From Planococcus sp. CPCC 101016 (GTDB taxonomy: Bacteria > Bacillota > Bacilli > Bacillales_A > Planococcaceae), in the NCBI RefSeq assembly GCF_007859295.1, contig NZ_VOHB01000006.1:62001-126000 (forward strand): 64,000 bases of DNA. The letters run 5' to 3'. Below are positions 48,940 through 58,881 of this stretch, piece after piece. A model generated the notes under the pieces. It was not told the origin of the DNA and made no database searches. It saw nothing but the letters and a program-made list of their open reading frames with translations. Position 1 is the first letter of the stretch; each line of letters starts with the position of its first letter. The position numbers were made by a program, and so were the translations under genes.

Positions 48940-49389
48940 TCAATTTTCTTCACTTTTTTTATCGCTTCGATTTCCTTGTCCTTCTTTTTCATGCATACCC
49001 ATTTCATCGAACGCTTTAACAAAATAAGCAGACGGCAAAAGCAATCCTAATGCTGCTTGAACAATAGCAAAAAAGCGGGCATAGCCCATCGGCACATAAT
49101 CTCCATAACCGATGGATAGTATCGTCACTCCACTAAAGTATAAATAATCCCAAAAATTTTCTCCCGCTCTTCTCCCTGATTCATCATTAAGCCTTAAGAC
49201 GTCGTTGTTAAAAGCCAGAAGATAATAAATGACAGCAAATCCGAAAGTAACTACCGTCATGATGAGAAATAGCTTCGTAAATAATGAAGTATGAATATAA
49301 CTTTCTTTATGCTGTTGATTTGTAAAGAAGTAATACAGATTGAGCAGCATCAGAAGAATTGTGAACCCGACCAAAATAGAAGCTATCAT
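48940..49389 (-). CDS. Two-pore-helix type potassium channel protein
   Basis: A 149-residue protein with three predicted hydrophobic segments (1-22, 38-62, 110-130) and the potassium selectivity filter TILSIGYGDYVPMG, preceded by the pore helix NFWDYLYFSGV. There is no cytoplasmic RCK domain; the C-terminus is a short charged tail. Such small Ion_trans_2 proteins form tetramers. It precedes the M20 gene by 21 bases on the same strand, perhaps one transcript. Confidence 0.88.
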   Translation of the reverse strand: MIASILVGFTILLMLLNLYYFFTNQQHKESYIHTSLFTKLFLIMTVVTFGFAVIYYLLAFNNDVLRLNDESGRRAGENFWDYLYFSGVTILSIGYGDYVPMGYARFFAIVQAALGLLLPSAYFVKAFDEMGMHEKEGQGNRSDKKSEEN

Positions 49390-49460
49390 ATCCCAAAACC
49401 TTTCTTTTATTCACATCGTAAAATAAAAACCACAAAAACACCAACTATGTGAATCCAAAA

Positions 49461-49490
49461 AAAAGCCAGCACAACTTACCCGTGCCGGCT
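49461..49490 (-). terminator. Terminator of the yvlB-like gene
   Basis: A 9-bp stem with one mismatch (AGCCGGCAC/GTGCTGGCT) followed by an eight-base T run on the minus strand. Confidence 0.8.
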
Positions 49491-49501
49491 AAAGGAATGT
49501 C

Positions 49502-50674
49502 TTATTCAATTGTTAAGTACCGAAGAAGAACGGAACCTGTTTTGGTTTCTCCATAAACCAATAATGGAGCAGCAGCCGGTTCAGTCCCCTGTTTAGAGAA
49601 CCGGATCGATTTTTGCATAAATTGTCCTTGCTCGTGCGTGCTGTCAATATCCGATAGCAATACATCCATTTTGCCAAGGTTTGAAGAAACTTCGCCTTTT
49701 AACGGCAGATGAGACGGAATATAAAGCTCAATGTTCCCTGCTAAAGTTTTTGTTTCAAGCTTGCGTGCTTCTTTGCAGCGCGTCGTCGCAACAATATTGC
49801 CATTTAGCGATTTGGAAACGATTGTCTGAATATCGCCGTCAATATAAATGCGGCCATTCAAAGTTTCCGCCTCTAAGACCTTGCCTTTTGTTTCCTGGAC
49901 GTGGATCGCACCATTGGCCGTTTCCAGTTCTGCATCATCAAACTCTGCATGCTTTAAATCAATTTTGCCGTTTGCCGTTTTCACTTTGATCAAAGAAGCA
50001 TCAATCCGTTTCATCGTGAACCCACCGTTGAATAACCGGGCAGTGATGTGTTCGTAAGAAGCTTCCGGAACATAAAGAACGACGTTAACTTGAGTGGTCT
50101 TCAAGTCACTGATAATCCGTAATTTGTGGTCATCTGCAATAAATACAAATTTGTCCAGGAAATCCTCTTTCGCTTGAGCAGGCGACTCTGAACGGTATGC
50201 CTTAACACTGCATTCTGCACGCAGCAGTCCATCCTGTGAGGGGAAAATTTCCAATTGCCCATTGGCAATATCTGCAATGATCGTATTCAAGTCTGTCATT
50301 TCATCTGTAAATGTATGGCTGAATTGAACTGCTTCACCAAACGGCGAGTCGAATTCCATTGTCTTTAATTTGCCGACGGAAGATTGCATAAAGTCCATCA
50401 TCCGGCTGCCCATATCGTTAAAGTCACGGGAAACATTTTTCGAGACATTTTTTGAAACGTTCTTCGAAAAATCTTTCGACACTTTTTTCACAATATCTTC
50501 CGGTCTGAAAAATCCGCGCTTGCTCGCCTTGTCTCTATGATTGTTGCGGCCATAATTTGGTTCATTCGGAGAAGAACTGCTGCCATCTATAGCGCGCAGC
50601 AACTCTACCGCTTCCCGCGCTGAAATCGTACCGTTCTCAACCATGTCCAAAATGCGTTCTTTTTCGCTTTGCAT
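49502..50674 (-). CDS. DUF4097 adhesin-like protein with SHOCT-type N-terminus (YvlB-like)
   Basis: A 390-residue protein. The N-terminus MQSEKERILDMVENGTISAR and EAVELLRAIDG is the short helical motif found in YvlB/LiaX proteins. A linker with repeated KNVSKNVS follows, then a beta-helix DUF4097 domain (about 110-390) with ladder-like repeats (VKTANGKIDLKHAEFDDAE, AETLNGRIYIDGDIQ, KSLNGNIVATT). GAGGAGG is about 10 bases before ATG 50674. It lies next to uvrA as in B. subtilis. LiaX-type envelope stress sensing is suggested by the family, not shown. Confidence 0.82.
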   Translation of the reverse strand: MQSEKERILDMVENGTISAREAVELLRAIDGSSSSPNEPNYGRNNHRDKASKRGFFRPEDIVKKVSKDFSKNVSKNVSKNVSRDFNDMGSRMMDFMQSSVGKLKTMEFDSPFGEAVQFSHTFTDEMTDLNTIIADIANGQLEIFPSQDGLLRAECSVKAYRSESPAQAKEDFLDKFVFIADDHKLRIISDLKTTQVNVVLYVPEASYEHITARLFNGGFTMKRIDASLIKVKTANGKIDLKHAEFDDAELETANGAIHVQETKGKVLEAETLNGRIYIDGDIQTIVSKSLNGNIVATTRCKEARKLETKTLAGNIELYIPSHLPLKGEVSSNLGKMDVLLSDIDSTHEQGQFMQKSIRFSKQGTEPAAAPLLVYGETKTGSVLLRYLTIE

Positions 50675-50774
50675 GTATTGTGGCCTCCTCATTGTCTGTG
50701 TGCAAGGCAGCTAAAGCTCCCTTGCTCCAACAGATCTTTTCTTCTAATTGATACGTTTGCCAGCTCAAAAAGTT

Positions 50775-53657
50775 TCACTTAACTACTTTTTTTCGGCGGC
50801 TGGCGCCTTTAACCTTAGCATCCATGCGCGCTCGGTCACGCTCAAGGATCGGTTTAAGGTACTTACCGGTATAAGAATTTTCAACAGCTGCAATTTCCTC
50901 AGGGGTGCCACTAGCCAAAATTGTTCCGCCTTTGTCTCCGCCTTCCGGCCCCAAATCGATAATGTGGTCCGCTGTCTTGATGACATCCAAGTTGTGTTCA
51001 ATCGTCAAGACAGTATCTCCGTTATCAACAAGACGCTGCAACACTAGCAGCAAACGGGAAATATCATCGGCATGAAGGCCAGTCGTCGGTTCATCCAGGA
51101 TATAGAAAGACTTGCCGTTAGAACGCTTGTGAAGTTCTGATGCCAGCTTAACGCGCTGCGCTTCACCTCCGGATAAGGTTGTCGCGGGTTGTCCCAACGT
51201 GAGATATCCTAAGCCAACGTCCACGATTGTCTTCAGTTTGCGGCTGATTTTTGGAATGTTCTCAAAAAATACAGATGCATCTTCTGCTGTCATATCCAGT
51301 ATATCCGAAATGCTTTTGTTCTTATACTTCACTTCCAAAGTTTCCCGGTTATAGCGTTTACCATGGCATATTTCACAAGGTACATAAACATCCGGAAGGA
51401 AATGCATTTCTATTTTTATAATACCATCTCCACGGCAAGCTTCACAGCGACCGCCCTTGACATTGAAGCTGAATCGCCCTTTTTTATAGCCGCGGACTTT
51501 TGCTTCATTGGTCGTAGCGTAAACATCACGGATGTCATCAAACACACCCGTGTAAGTTGCAGGGTTCGACCGGGGTGTCCGTCCGATTGGGGACTGGTCG
51601 ATATCAATGACTCTTTCCAGTCCTTCTGTCCCTTCTATTGAATCGAAATGGCCGGGTTTAGCTTTGGCCCGGTTCAATCGATGCGCAAGTGTCTTGTAAA
51701 GAATCTCATTGATGAGTGTACTTTTGCCGGAACCTGAGACACCTGTCACTGCTGTAAACAAACCAAGCGGGATATCAACATCCACTTTCTTCAGGTTATT
51801 CTGATTGGCGCCACGGATAGAAATTTTACGGTCGTTCGGTGCTCTTCTTTCAGCTGGCAGCGGAATAAACTTTTTACCGCTCAAGTATTGTCCAGTTAAA
51901 GACTTTTTGTTTTTCATCACTTTCTCTGGTGTTCCTGCAGCGATGATTTCACCGCCATGAACCCCTGCTCCCGGTCCGACATCGATTAAGTAATCAGCTG
52001 CAAGCATCGTATCTTCGTCATGCTCCACTACGATTAAGGTATTGCCGATATCGCGCATACTTTTCAGCGTTTCAATCAAGCGATCATTGTCCCGCTGATG
52101 CAATCCAATCGATGGTTCGTCGAGAATATACAATACACCGGTAAGCCTCGAACCGATTTGAGTTGCCAAACGAATGCGCTGGGCTTCTCCTCCGGACAGA
52201 GTTCCTGATGCCCGGTTCAGAGTTAGGTAATCAAGCCCAACATTAACCAGGAAGCCGATGCGTTCCTGGATTTCCCGTAAAATCAATTTGGCAATCTGCA
52301 TATCTTTTTCGGATAGTTTCAATTGGTCGAAAAATTGGTTGGCTTCGATAATGGAAAACTCAGAAACTGTTCCAATGTGAAGTCCGTTTACTTTTACAGC
52401 CAAGGTTTCCGGCTTCAGACGGTAGCCTTCACAAACTGCACAAGGCTGCTCCCCCATGTATTTTTCCATTTGATCACGGATATAATCAGACGAGGTCTCC
52501 CGGTAGCGGCGGTCGACATTGGACAGTACGCCTTCAAAATGAATGTGGTTGTCCCGAATCTGGCCATAATCGTTTTCATAGCGGAAACGGATTTTGTCAT
52601 TTCCGGAGCCGCGCATGATGATATTGATATGTTCTTCCGGCAAATCACTGACAGGTACATCCATATCAATCTTGTAATGTTTGCAGATCGCTTTTAATAA
52701 TTGTGGATAATACTGCGAACTGGTTGGCTGCCAAGGAACGATGGCCCCCTTATTGAGAGATACGGACCAATCCGGTATCACCAAATCCGGATCGACTTCC
52801 AGCTTCATTCCAAGACCGTCACATTCTGGACAGGCTCCGAAAGGCGAGTTAAACGAAAACATTTTCGGTTCTAACTCTCCAATGGAAAATCCGCAGACTG
52901 GACATGCGTGATGTTCACTAAACAGCAATTCTTCCTGTTCCATGACATCGATCAACACACGGCCTTCCCCTAAGCGCAAAGCAGATTCAAGCGAATCGCT
53001 TAGTCGGGGAGCAATATTTTCTTTCATAACAATCCGGTCGATGACTACTTCGATTGAGTGCTTTTTATTTTTATCAAGCGTAATATCGTCGTCTAAGTCA
53101 ATCAATGCTCCGTTAACCCGAACCCGAACATAGCCTTGTTTTTTGATATCTTCCAGCAACTTTACATGCGTGCCTTTACGACCGGAAACAATCGGCGCCA
53201 AAATCTGCATCTTTGTACGTTCCGGATATACAAGTAGGCGATCGACCATTTCTTCAATCGTCTGCGATGAAATCTCAATGCCGTGATTCGGACAGATAGG
53301 TTTTCCGATGCGCGCGTACATTAACCGCATATAGTCATAAATTTCCGTTACCGTGGCCACAGTGGAACGTGGATTTTTGCTGGTGGTTTTCTGATCAATC
53401 GAGATAGCCGGCGATAAGCCCTCTATCAAATCGACATCCGGCTTGTCCATCTGTCCTAAAAACTGGCGGGCATAGGAAGATAATGATTCTACATAACGCC
53501 GCTGTCCTTCTGCATAGATTGTATCGAATGCCAGTGAAGATTTACCGGAACCTGATAATCCAGTCATTACGACAAGTTTGTCACGCGGAATAACAACGTC
53601 AATATTTTTTAAATTATGCGCACGTGCGCCTTGTATCCGTATTTCTTGATTTTTCAA
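50775..53657 (-). CDS. uvrA: Excinuclease ABC subunit A
   Basis: Damage-sensing ATPase of nucleotide excision repair, 960 residues. Two ABC modules: [19 protein letters not shown] near 31 and [19 protein letters not shown] near 640. Zinc fingers are [14 protein letters not shown] near 255-285 and [13 protein letters not shown] near 740-765; the ABC signatures [13 protein letters not shown] and [13 protein letters not shown] are present. It follows uvrB by 6 bases and shares its SOS promoter. Confidence 0.97.
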   Translation of the reverse strand: MKNQEIRIQGARAHNLKNIDVVIPRDKLVVMTGLSGSGKSSLAFDTIYAEGQRRYVESLSSYARQFLGQMDKPDVDLIEGLSPAISIDQKTTSKNPRSTVATVTEIYDYMRLMYARIGKPICPNHGIEISSQTIEEMVDRLLVYPERTKMQILAPIVSGRKGTHVKLLEDIKKQGYVRVRVNGALIDLDDDITLDKNKKHSIEVVIDRIVMKENIAPRLSDSLESALRLGEGRVLIDVMEQEELLFSEHHACPVCGFSIGELEPKMFSFNSPFGACPECDGLGMKLEVDPDLVIPDWSVSLNKGAIVPWQPTSSQYYPQLLKAICKHYKIDMDVPVSDLPEEHINIIMRGSGNDKIRFRYENDYGQIRDNHIHFEGVLSNVDRRYRETSSDYIRDQMEKYMGEQPCAVCEGYRLKPETLAVKVNGLHIGTVSEFSIIEANQFFDQLKLSEKDMQIAKLILREIQERIGFLVNVGLDYLTLNRASGTLSGGEAQRIRLATQIGSRLTGVLYILDEPSIGLHQRDNDRLIETLKSMRDIGNTLIVVEHDEDTMLAADYLIDVGPGAGVHGGEIIAAGTPEKVMKNKKSLTGQYLSGKKFIPLPAERRAPNDRKISIRGANQNNLKKVDVDIPLGLFTAVTGVSGSGKSTLINEILYKTLAHRLNRAKAKPGHFDSIEGTEGLERVIDIDQSPIGRTPRSNPATYTGVFDDIRDVYATTNEAKVRGYKKGRFSFNVKGGRCEACRGDGIIKIEMHFLPDVYVPCEICHGKRYNRETLEVKYKNKSISDILDMTAEDASVFFENIPKISRKLKTIVDVGLGYLTLGQPATTLSGGEAQRVKLASELHKRSNGKSFYILDEPTTGLHADDISRLLLVLQRLVDNGDTVLTIEHNLDVIKTADHIIDLGPEGGDKGGTILASGTPEEIAAVENSYTGKYLKPILERDRARMDAKVKGASRRKKVVK

Positions 53658-53663
53658 TTTCCA

Positions 53664-55646
53664 TCATCCTTCCGCTTTCAATTCAAGCACTGTATCGCGC
53701 AGTTCTGCAGCCCGTTCGAAATCGAGTGCTTTAGCTGCTTCTTTCATTTCTGTTTCAAGCAGAGTAACTAGCTTCATGCGATCTTCTTTGTTGAGCTTTT
53801 TGCCGGATACTGCTTTTGAAACATATTCTTCCGACTCTTCCGCTGCGGCAGTTGCACGGATCACATCACGGATTTTCTTCTGTATCGTAATTGGCGTAAT
53901 GCCATGTTTTTCATTGTATTCAGCTTGTATGGTACGGCGGCGTGTCGTTTCATCCATCGCTTTTTGCATGGAATCCGTCACTCTGTCAGCATACATGATG
54001 ACGTGGCCATTTGCGTTTCTGGCTGCACGTCCCATTGTCTGAATGAGCGATCGTTCAGAGCGCAGGAAGCCTTCTTTGTCGGCGTCCAAAATTGTCACCA
54101 GCGAGACTTCCGGAATATCCAGTCCTTCACGCAGCAGGTTGATGCCGACTAGTACATCGTAAACGCCCATCCGCAGCTCCCTGATGATTTCAATCCGTTC
54201 CAGTGTCTTGATTTCGGAGTGCAGGTAATTGACTTTAATGCCGGCATCTTTCAAATAAGCAGTTAAATCTTCGGACATTTTTTTGGTCAAAGTTGTAACC
54301 AATACACGTTCGTTGTTTTCCGCACGCTGACGGATTTCGTACATCAAATCATCTATTTGGCCTTCAATCGGCCGAATTTCAATAGTGGGGTCAAGCAAGC
54401 CAGTCGGCCGGATGATCTGCTCCACCATTTCCGGTGTGTGTTCCATTTCGTAAGGCCCAGGCGTGGCCGATACAAATACAGCCTGGCTGATATGTTCTTC
54501 AAACTCATCAAACGTCAACGGACGATTATCCATTGCCGAAGGCAATCGGAAACCGTAATCGACCAGTACTTTTTTCCTCGCTTGGTCACCATTGAACATG
54601 CCGCGAACTTGCGGCAGCGTCACGTGGCTTTCATCCACTACCAACAGAAAATCTTCAGGGAAGTAATCGATCAATGTATAGGGCTGAGCGCCTGGCGGAC
54701 GAAGAGTCAAATGGCGTGAATAATTTTCAATGCCGGAGCAAAAGCCCATTTCCCGCATCATTTCCAAATCATATCGCGTGCGCTGTTCAAGCCGCTGAGC
54801 TTCCAGCAACTTGTCTTCCGCCCGCATTTCCTTCAAGCGCGCTTCTAATTCTTCTTCAATATTTGCAATGGCTTTAACCATCTTATCTTCACGTGTAACG
54901 AAGTGGGAAGCCGGGAAGATAGCGACGTGTTCACGTTCACCAATAATCTCGCCGGTCAGGGCGTCCACTTCGCGGATGCGGTCTATTTCATCACCAAAAA
55001 ATTCAACACGCAGGCATCTTTCATCGCGAGAGGCCGGGAAAATCTCAACGACGTCTCCACGTACTCGGAAAGTTCCTCGAATAAAATTGATGTCATTGCG
55101 CTCATACTGAACGTCGACTAATTTCCGCAATAGCTGATTGCGTTCAATCTCCATTCCTTTACGGAGAGAAACGACCAGTTCCCGATATTCTTTTGGAGAA
55201 CCGAGGCCATAGATGCAGGAAACCGAAGCGATGACAATGACGTCATCCCGTTCGAATAACGAACTGGTAGCGGAGTGTCGCAGCTTATCGATTTCATCAT
55301 TGATGCTGGCATCTTTTTCAATGAACGTATCCGATTGCGGCACATAAGCCTCCGGCTGATAGTAATCGTAATAACTAACAAAATACTCAACCGCGTTATC
55401 AGGAAAGAATTCCTTGAATTCGCTGTAGAGCTGGCCTGCCAGTGTTTTGTTGTGTGCCATGACAAGTGTTGGTTTCTTCACTTGCTGGATCACATTCGAC
55501 ATGGTATAGGTTTTACCTGTACCTGTAGCTCCCAGCAAAGTCTGGCAGCGTTTGCCGTTGATGATGCCTTTTGTCAATTCAGCAATTGCTTGGGGCTGAT
55601 CACCGGCCGGTTCATAAGGAGCTTGAAGATTGAATTCCTGTTTCAT
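53664..55646 (-). CDS. uvrB: Excinuclease ABC subunit B
   Basis: Damage-verifying helicase-like subunit, 660 residues. Walker [16 protein letters not shown], the beta-hairpin that clamps [18 protein letters not shown], helicase motifs [11 protein letters not shown] and [12 protein letters not shown], and a C-terminal UVR helix pair ([15 protein letters not shown]) that binds UvrC. First gene of uvrBA. A LexA-like site lies 70 bases upstream. Confidence 0.97.
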   Translation of the reverse strand: MKQEFNLQAPYEPAGDQPQAIAELTKGIINGKRCQTLLGATGTGKTYTMSNVIQQVKKPTLVMAHNKTLAGQLYSEFKEFFPDNAVEYFVSYYDYYQPEAYVPQSDTFIEKDASINDEIDKLRHSATSSLFERDDVIVIASVSCIYGLGSPKEYRELVVSLRKGMEIERNQLLRKLVDVQYERNDINFIRGTFRVRGDVVEIFPASRDERCLRVEFFGDEIDRIREVDALTGEIIGEREHVAIFPASHFVTREDKMVKAIANIEEELEARLKEMRAEDKLLEAQRLEQRTRYDLEMMREMGFCSGIENYSRHLTLRPPGAQPYTLIDYFPEDFLLVVDESHVTLPQVRGMFNGDQARKKVLVDYGFRLPSAMDNRPLTFDEFEEHISQAVFVSATPGPYEMEHTPEMVEQIIRPTGLLDPTIEIRPIEGQIDDLMYEIRQRAENNERVLVTTLTKKMSEDLTAYLKDAGIKVNYLHSEIKTLERIEIIRELRMGVYDVLVGINLLREGLDIPEVSLVTILDADKEGFLRSERSLIQTMGRAARNANGHVIMYADRVTDSMQKAMDETTRRRTIQAEYNEKHGITPITIQKKIRDVIRATAAAEESEEYVSKAVSGKKLNKEDRMKLVTLLETEMKEAAKALDFERAAELRDTVLELKAEG

Positions 55647-55716
55647 GATAAGACGTCCTTCCGTTAGTTCGTTACTTCTACTTTAACATATGCCCTAAAA
55701 AACCACTAACAAAAAG

Positions 55717-55730
55717 CGAACGTATGTTTT
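55717..55730 (-). promoter_or_regulatory. LexA-like SOS box of uvrBA
   Basis: On the minus strand AAAACATACGTTCG matches the Bacillus consensus CGAACATACGTTCG-type at 12 of 14 positions. It lies next to a plausible promoter (TTGTTA, 16 bases, TATGTT) upstream of uvrB. Confidence 0.65.
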
Positions 55731-55850
55731 TTATGTGAAGACAAATAAAAAAAGCTGTAGGTCGCACGATTTCAGCCAGACTATACCTATTTGGAAAGCA
55801 AGAGAGTTAGGCTTTTCGCAGAATACCATTTCTGTTTTGCCGGAAAAACA

Positions 55851-55885
55851 AAAAAGGAAATTGGATTGAATCCAATTTCCTTTTT
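55851..55885. terminator. Terminator of the IDEAL gene
   Basis: A 15-bp perfect stem (AAAAAGGAAATTGGA/TCCAATTTCCTTTTT) around TTGAA with T runs on both sides. Confidence 0.8.
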
Positions 55886-55907
55886 CTCGGCTATAGTTAA
55901 AAGCCCT

Positions 55908-56150
55908 TTATTCCGTTTCTTCGTGCTTTAAGGATTGTAGTTGAGCGGCATATATAGTGAAAGCTTTTTGGTCATGATTATCCAGGGCTTCATCGATTAG
56001 GGTCATAAGCTGTGCTTCTTGTTGGGAACGGTGAACATGCTTTAAGAACAGATCCAAATAAATATCGTTCAGCAGTTTTTCCGCTTCCGTAATTTTTTTT
56101 GTTTGAGCCATCGCTTTCATGAAATCAGCATAAGAATAATAGTTTTCCAT
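55908..56150 (-). CDS. IDEAL domain protein
   Basis: An 80-residue protein with the IDEAL domain near its C-terminus (LMTLIDEALDNHDQKAFTIY), preceded by a helical stretch. The same short domain occurs at the C-terminus of ComK-related and phosphorelay-regulating proteins in Bacillus. It lies divergently 178 bases from comK. The ribosome binding site is GGGTGAAGAAGAATGG-like. Function unknown; protein-protein contact is likely. Confidence 0.85.
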   Translation of the reverse strand: MENYYSYADFMKAMAQTKKITEAEKLLNDIYLDLFLKHVHRSQQEAQLMTLIDEALDNHDQKAFTIYAAQLQSLKHEETE

Positions 56151-56237
56151 TCTTCTTCACCCCGAATGCTTTTCATTAGTATACATTAAAGGGTGAGAAT
56201 AAATCAATAACTATTTGAAAATTCCGATGAAATAGAA

Positions 56238-56292
56238 AAAATTTTATTTTCAATCTAATGCGCATTGCGAAATTTCCATTTTTTATTATAAT
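56238..56292 (+). promoter_or_regulatory. Candidate K-boxes and promoter of comK
   Basis: Two AT-boxes resemble the ComK half site AAAA-N5-TTTT: 56238-56250 (exact) and 56270-56282 (one mismatch), 19 bases apart. A -10 TATAAT (56287-56292) follows a TTGCGA (56265-56270) at 16 bases. The second box overlaps the spacer, so the fit is imperfect. Confidence 0.4.
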
Positions 56293-56327
56293 AAGGTATG
56301 TAAAGTAAATTTAGGGGGTTAATCTTC

Positions 56328-56882
56328 ATGAGCAAAAAGAACCATAGAGCATTATCGTACACAATTTGTGCAAACACGTATGCCCTTTTACCCTACACAG
56401 ACGGTCATCGCACCTGGATGCGAGTAATTGAAGACCGCAGTGAATTTGTAGTTGAAGAAGCGGTTTACAAGACGGTTACAACTTCCTGCCGGTTTTATCG
56501 GGCTTCATTGGAAAGTGCCACACTCTATGCTCAAAAAGCGGTCGGTGTGAAGCACAAGCCCCCAATTATTATTGGCGAATACTACGGCAATCCACTTATC
56601 TTCTTTCCGACACACTCTCCAAAGAATAAGGAATGCGTCTGGTTTAATTATGATGCCATTGATCTGATCGAGAGCGACAGCACCGGGAAAGGCAGCATTA
56701 TTTATTTGAGCAATAGTGAAACGGTTTATCTGGATGTCTCGCCCATCGCTTTGCGCAATCAACATTCTTTTGCCGGTTCCTTACGCCGCTATTTTAAGAA
56801 AGCGCAGCGTGTCCATAATCATCCAATGGCTTATGTAACGAAACGAACATTCCCTCCACGGAAACAGCAGCCTCTCGATTGA
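56328..56882 (+). CDS. comK: Competence transcription factor ComK
   Basis: A 184-residue DNA-binding activator of genetic competence. Recognisable parts are TTSCRFYRASLESATLYAQK, KHKPPIIIGEYYGNPLIFFP and ECVWFNYDAIDL, matching the ComK core as recalled from B. subtilis (SCRFFG, KISHKPPIMV, CGWISH). It is slightly shorter than B. subtilis ComK (192). It starts MSKKNHRALSYTICANTYALLP behind TTAGGGGGTTAATC. Stands alone on the plus strand. No com structural genes are in the window, so competence is not shown. Confidence 0.88.
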   Translation: MSKKNHRALSYTICANTYALLPYTDGHRTWMRVIEDRSEFVVEEAVYKTVTTSCRFYRASLESATLYAQKAVGVKHKPPIIIGEYYGNPLIFFPTHSPKNKECVWFNYDAIDLIESDSTGKGSIIYLSNSETVYLDVSPIALRNQHSFAGSLRRYFKKAQRVHNHPMAYVTKRTFPPRKQQPLD

Positions 56883-56891
56883 GTAATTTGC

Positions 56892-57014
56892 TCATGCCGG
56901 GGCTAACTCATCCCGAAAAGCTTTATCCCCATTGCCGCGCAGCCTTTTCATATGGTGTCTCTGCATATGGATCTTCAGTTTCTTCAACTTTTTCTGCACA
57001 TTTTTCTGCTCCAT
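56892..57014 (-). CDS. Possible small basic protein
   Basis: A 40-codon frame (MEQKNVQKKLKKLKIHMQRH then HMKRLRGNGDKAFRDELAPA) between the ABC1 kinase gene and the end of comK. ATG 57014 has AAGGGTG directly abutting it, which is poor; GTG 56999 has GGAG 9 bases upstream. A second frame over the same bases also looks protein-like but has no start. No family recognised; could be a chance frame or a remnant. Confidence 0.3.
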   Translation of the reverse strand: MEQKNVQKKLKKLKIHMQRHHMKRLRGNGDKAFRDELAPA

Positions 57015-57066
57015 CACCCTTCTATGGATAAAGCTGGTTTCGAAAAAAACTAAGTGCATCTAAAAC

Positions 57067-57121
57067 AAAAAGAGTCTCCATCCGAAGTCAAAATAACTGA
57101 CTACAGGCGGCAACTCTTTTT
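57067..57121 (-). terminator. Possible terminator of the ABC1 kinase gene
   Basis: AAAAAGAGT and ACTCTTTTT (9 bp) enclose about 37 bases that can fold again (GTCA/TGAC), followed by TG-T sequence. Long loop, so uncertain. Confidence 0.45.
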
Positions 57122-57162
57122 TGCTGGCCATATTCCAACCCTTAAAGGCGAGTCTGTTTTTT

Positions 57163-58779
57163 TTATTTAATCGACCGATAAACCCATAAAGAACCGACGA
57201 AAAATACCGACGAAACCCATAGATAGGGTTCATTCCAAAACCATACCGATACTGAAATCCCAGTAAATGAAAGGATGGTAAAAATTCCAGCAAACATCCG
57301 GGATTGCAGATCACGCCGATATTCCCGTTCCCGGCCATCCCGATTTTCGAGATAGCGCCGCATACGTTCCGGCTCTTCCAAGTAATTGATGACTTTCTGA
57401 GGAAACACCCGGAGAGGCCCGGAAGCGTTCAGAACCCAGCGCAGCACATCTTCTTTCCCGAAGATGCCCTTGCCTTCTTTTTGTGAAGAAGCCCATTCCA
57501 ATATTCTCGGACGGGCAAGTGCTAATAAATCGACATTGGGGTCCAGTACATGAAGAACACCAACAAAGATGGAAGCAGCGCGACCGAAAAAGGCGAATTC
57601 TGCCGGCAATTGAACCGGCTGCGTCCGGACGATTTCCTGCATATCGTTAAGCAGGCGTTCGACGACAAAACTATCCATTTGAGACAATTCGTTCGATTCA
57701 TAGGCTGCTACAAGCCGTGAAATCGCATCAGCTAAAATTTCACGGTCTGCCTGCGGCAGTAAAAATCGCAGATCTTCAAGCGCGTCCAACACTTGATCGT
57801 AATTCTTGAAAATAATTCCTTCTGCAGCACGCAACACTGCCTGGGAATCCTTTGGGGTTATATTGCCGATCATCCCAAAGTCAATCAGCACAATACCGCC
57901 ATCCGGTTCCAGCAGAATATTTCCTCCGTGGGGATCTGCATGGAATTGGCCGCCGTATAATACCTGTTCCAAGAATAAGATGAACAACCGCTCTGAAATG
58001 GCATGACGGTCTAATTCATTTTTTTCAATGAAAGCCAGATCTGTGATGCGCGCGCCTTCGATCCATTCCATGACCAACACGCGGCGAGTCGTGAATTCAT
58101 CGAAATACAACGGAATGCGAACCCCTTCCATCGCGTCAAAGCGATCGGCAAAAGCACGGCCATTCTGAAGCTCTTTCAGGAAATTCAATTCGGCACCTAT
58201 AGTTTCAGTCATTTCCGCATACAATAATTTAAAATCGACTTGTTTAGCATACGGTGTGAATTTTTCAGCCATCCAAATGACAATGCGGATGGCTTTGAAG
58301 TCCGCACGCAGAATGCGGTCTGTTCCCGGACGCTGAACTTTGACAGCCACTTCCATGCCATTTTTCAATACGCCTTTATATACTTCACCAATAGAAGCTG
58401 AAGCTACTGCAGAATCCGATAAGTGATCCAGGTAATTGGCATGGGGTGTATTCCATTCCTGTTCCAATACAGAGACGATGCTCTTTCTTAGAACGGACGG
58501 TACACGGTCTGTCAAACCTTCTAATTCTGCAAGGAAAGAAGGCGGCATGATATCCGCTCGTGTTGACAGGAACTGACCCAGCTTGATCATGAGTCCGCCC
58601 AGCTTTAAAGCCAGGTTCTTATATTCTTTTGCTTGCTTCGTAATCATCTCATTCCATCTTTTTTCAACCAGCGGGTTCCAATTGCCACGATTGCGCTTTT
58701 GGAAGAACGTCACTTGCAAAAAGATTTTGACTGCCAGCCAGACAATCCGGAAGATGCGGATAAACGTAATTTGATTCAT
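57163..58779 (-). CDS. ABC1/UbiB family kinase-like protein
   Basis: A 538-residue ADCK/UbiB atypical kinase. The ABC1 signature KLGQFLSTRADIMPPSFL (KxGQ) is near 80, the Ala-rich loop VASASIGEVYKGVLKNG near 125, the catalytic loop HADPHGGNILLEPDG near 290 and the metal motif LIDFGMIGNI. Two C-terminal membrane segments (about 490-535) anchor it. Start 58779 has GGGAGG 10 bases upstream. UbiB proteins support isoprenoid quinone synthesis in Proteobacteria; in this menaquinone-type organism the role is not established. Confidence 0.9.
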   Translation of the reverse strand: MNQITFIRIFRIVWLAVKIFLQVTFFQKRNRGNWNPLVEKRWNEMITKQAKEYKNLALKLGGLMIKLGQFLSTRADIMPPSFLAELEGLTDRVPSVLRKSIVSVLEQEWNTPHANYLDHLSDSAVASASIGEVYKGVLKNGMEVAVKVQRPGTDRILRADFKAIRIVIWMAEKFTPYAKQVDFKLLYAEMTETIGAELNFLKELQNGRAFADRFDAMEGVRIPLYFDEFTTRRVLVMEWIEGARITDLAFIEKNELDRHAISERLFILFLEQVLYGGQFHADPHGGNILLEPDGGIVLIDFGMIGNITPKDSQAVLRAAEGIIFKNYDQVLDALEDLRFLLPQADREILADAISRLVAAYESNELSQMDSFVVERLLNDMQEIVRTQPVQLPAEFAFFGRAASIFVGVLHVLDPNVDLLALARPRILEWASSQKEGKGIFGKEDVLRWVLNASGPLRVFPQKVINYLEEPERMRRYLENRDGREREYRRDLQSRMFAGIFTILSFTGISVSVWFWNEPYLWVSSVFFVGSLWVYRSIK

Positions 58780-58881
58780 AAGTGCGGTCCCTCCCATGGA
58801 TTTCATTATAGAGTCTGATGGCGAAATAGTCCAAAAAGTGGTATGTTTTTAACGGATGGAACGACACAAGGGGGATTAAAA

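Noticed and set aside
50400..50480. Repeated KNVSKNVS segment in yvlB as a possible DNA repeat array
   Set aside because: Only about three short units inside a coding region; an ordinary linker, not a CRISPR or VNTR.
57060..57131. A 23-codon frame starting MASKKELPPVVSYFDF after the ABC1 kinase gene
   Set aside because: Too short and without a clear ribosome binding site; most of it coincides with the terminator-like hairpin.
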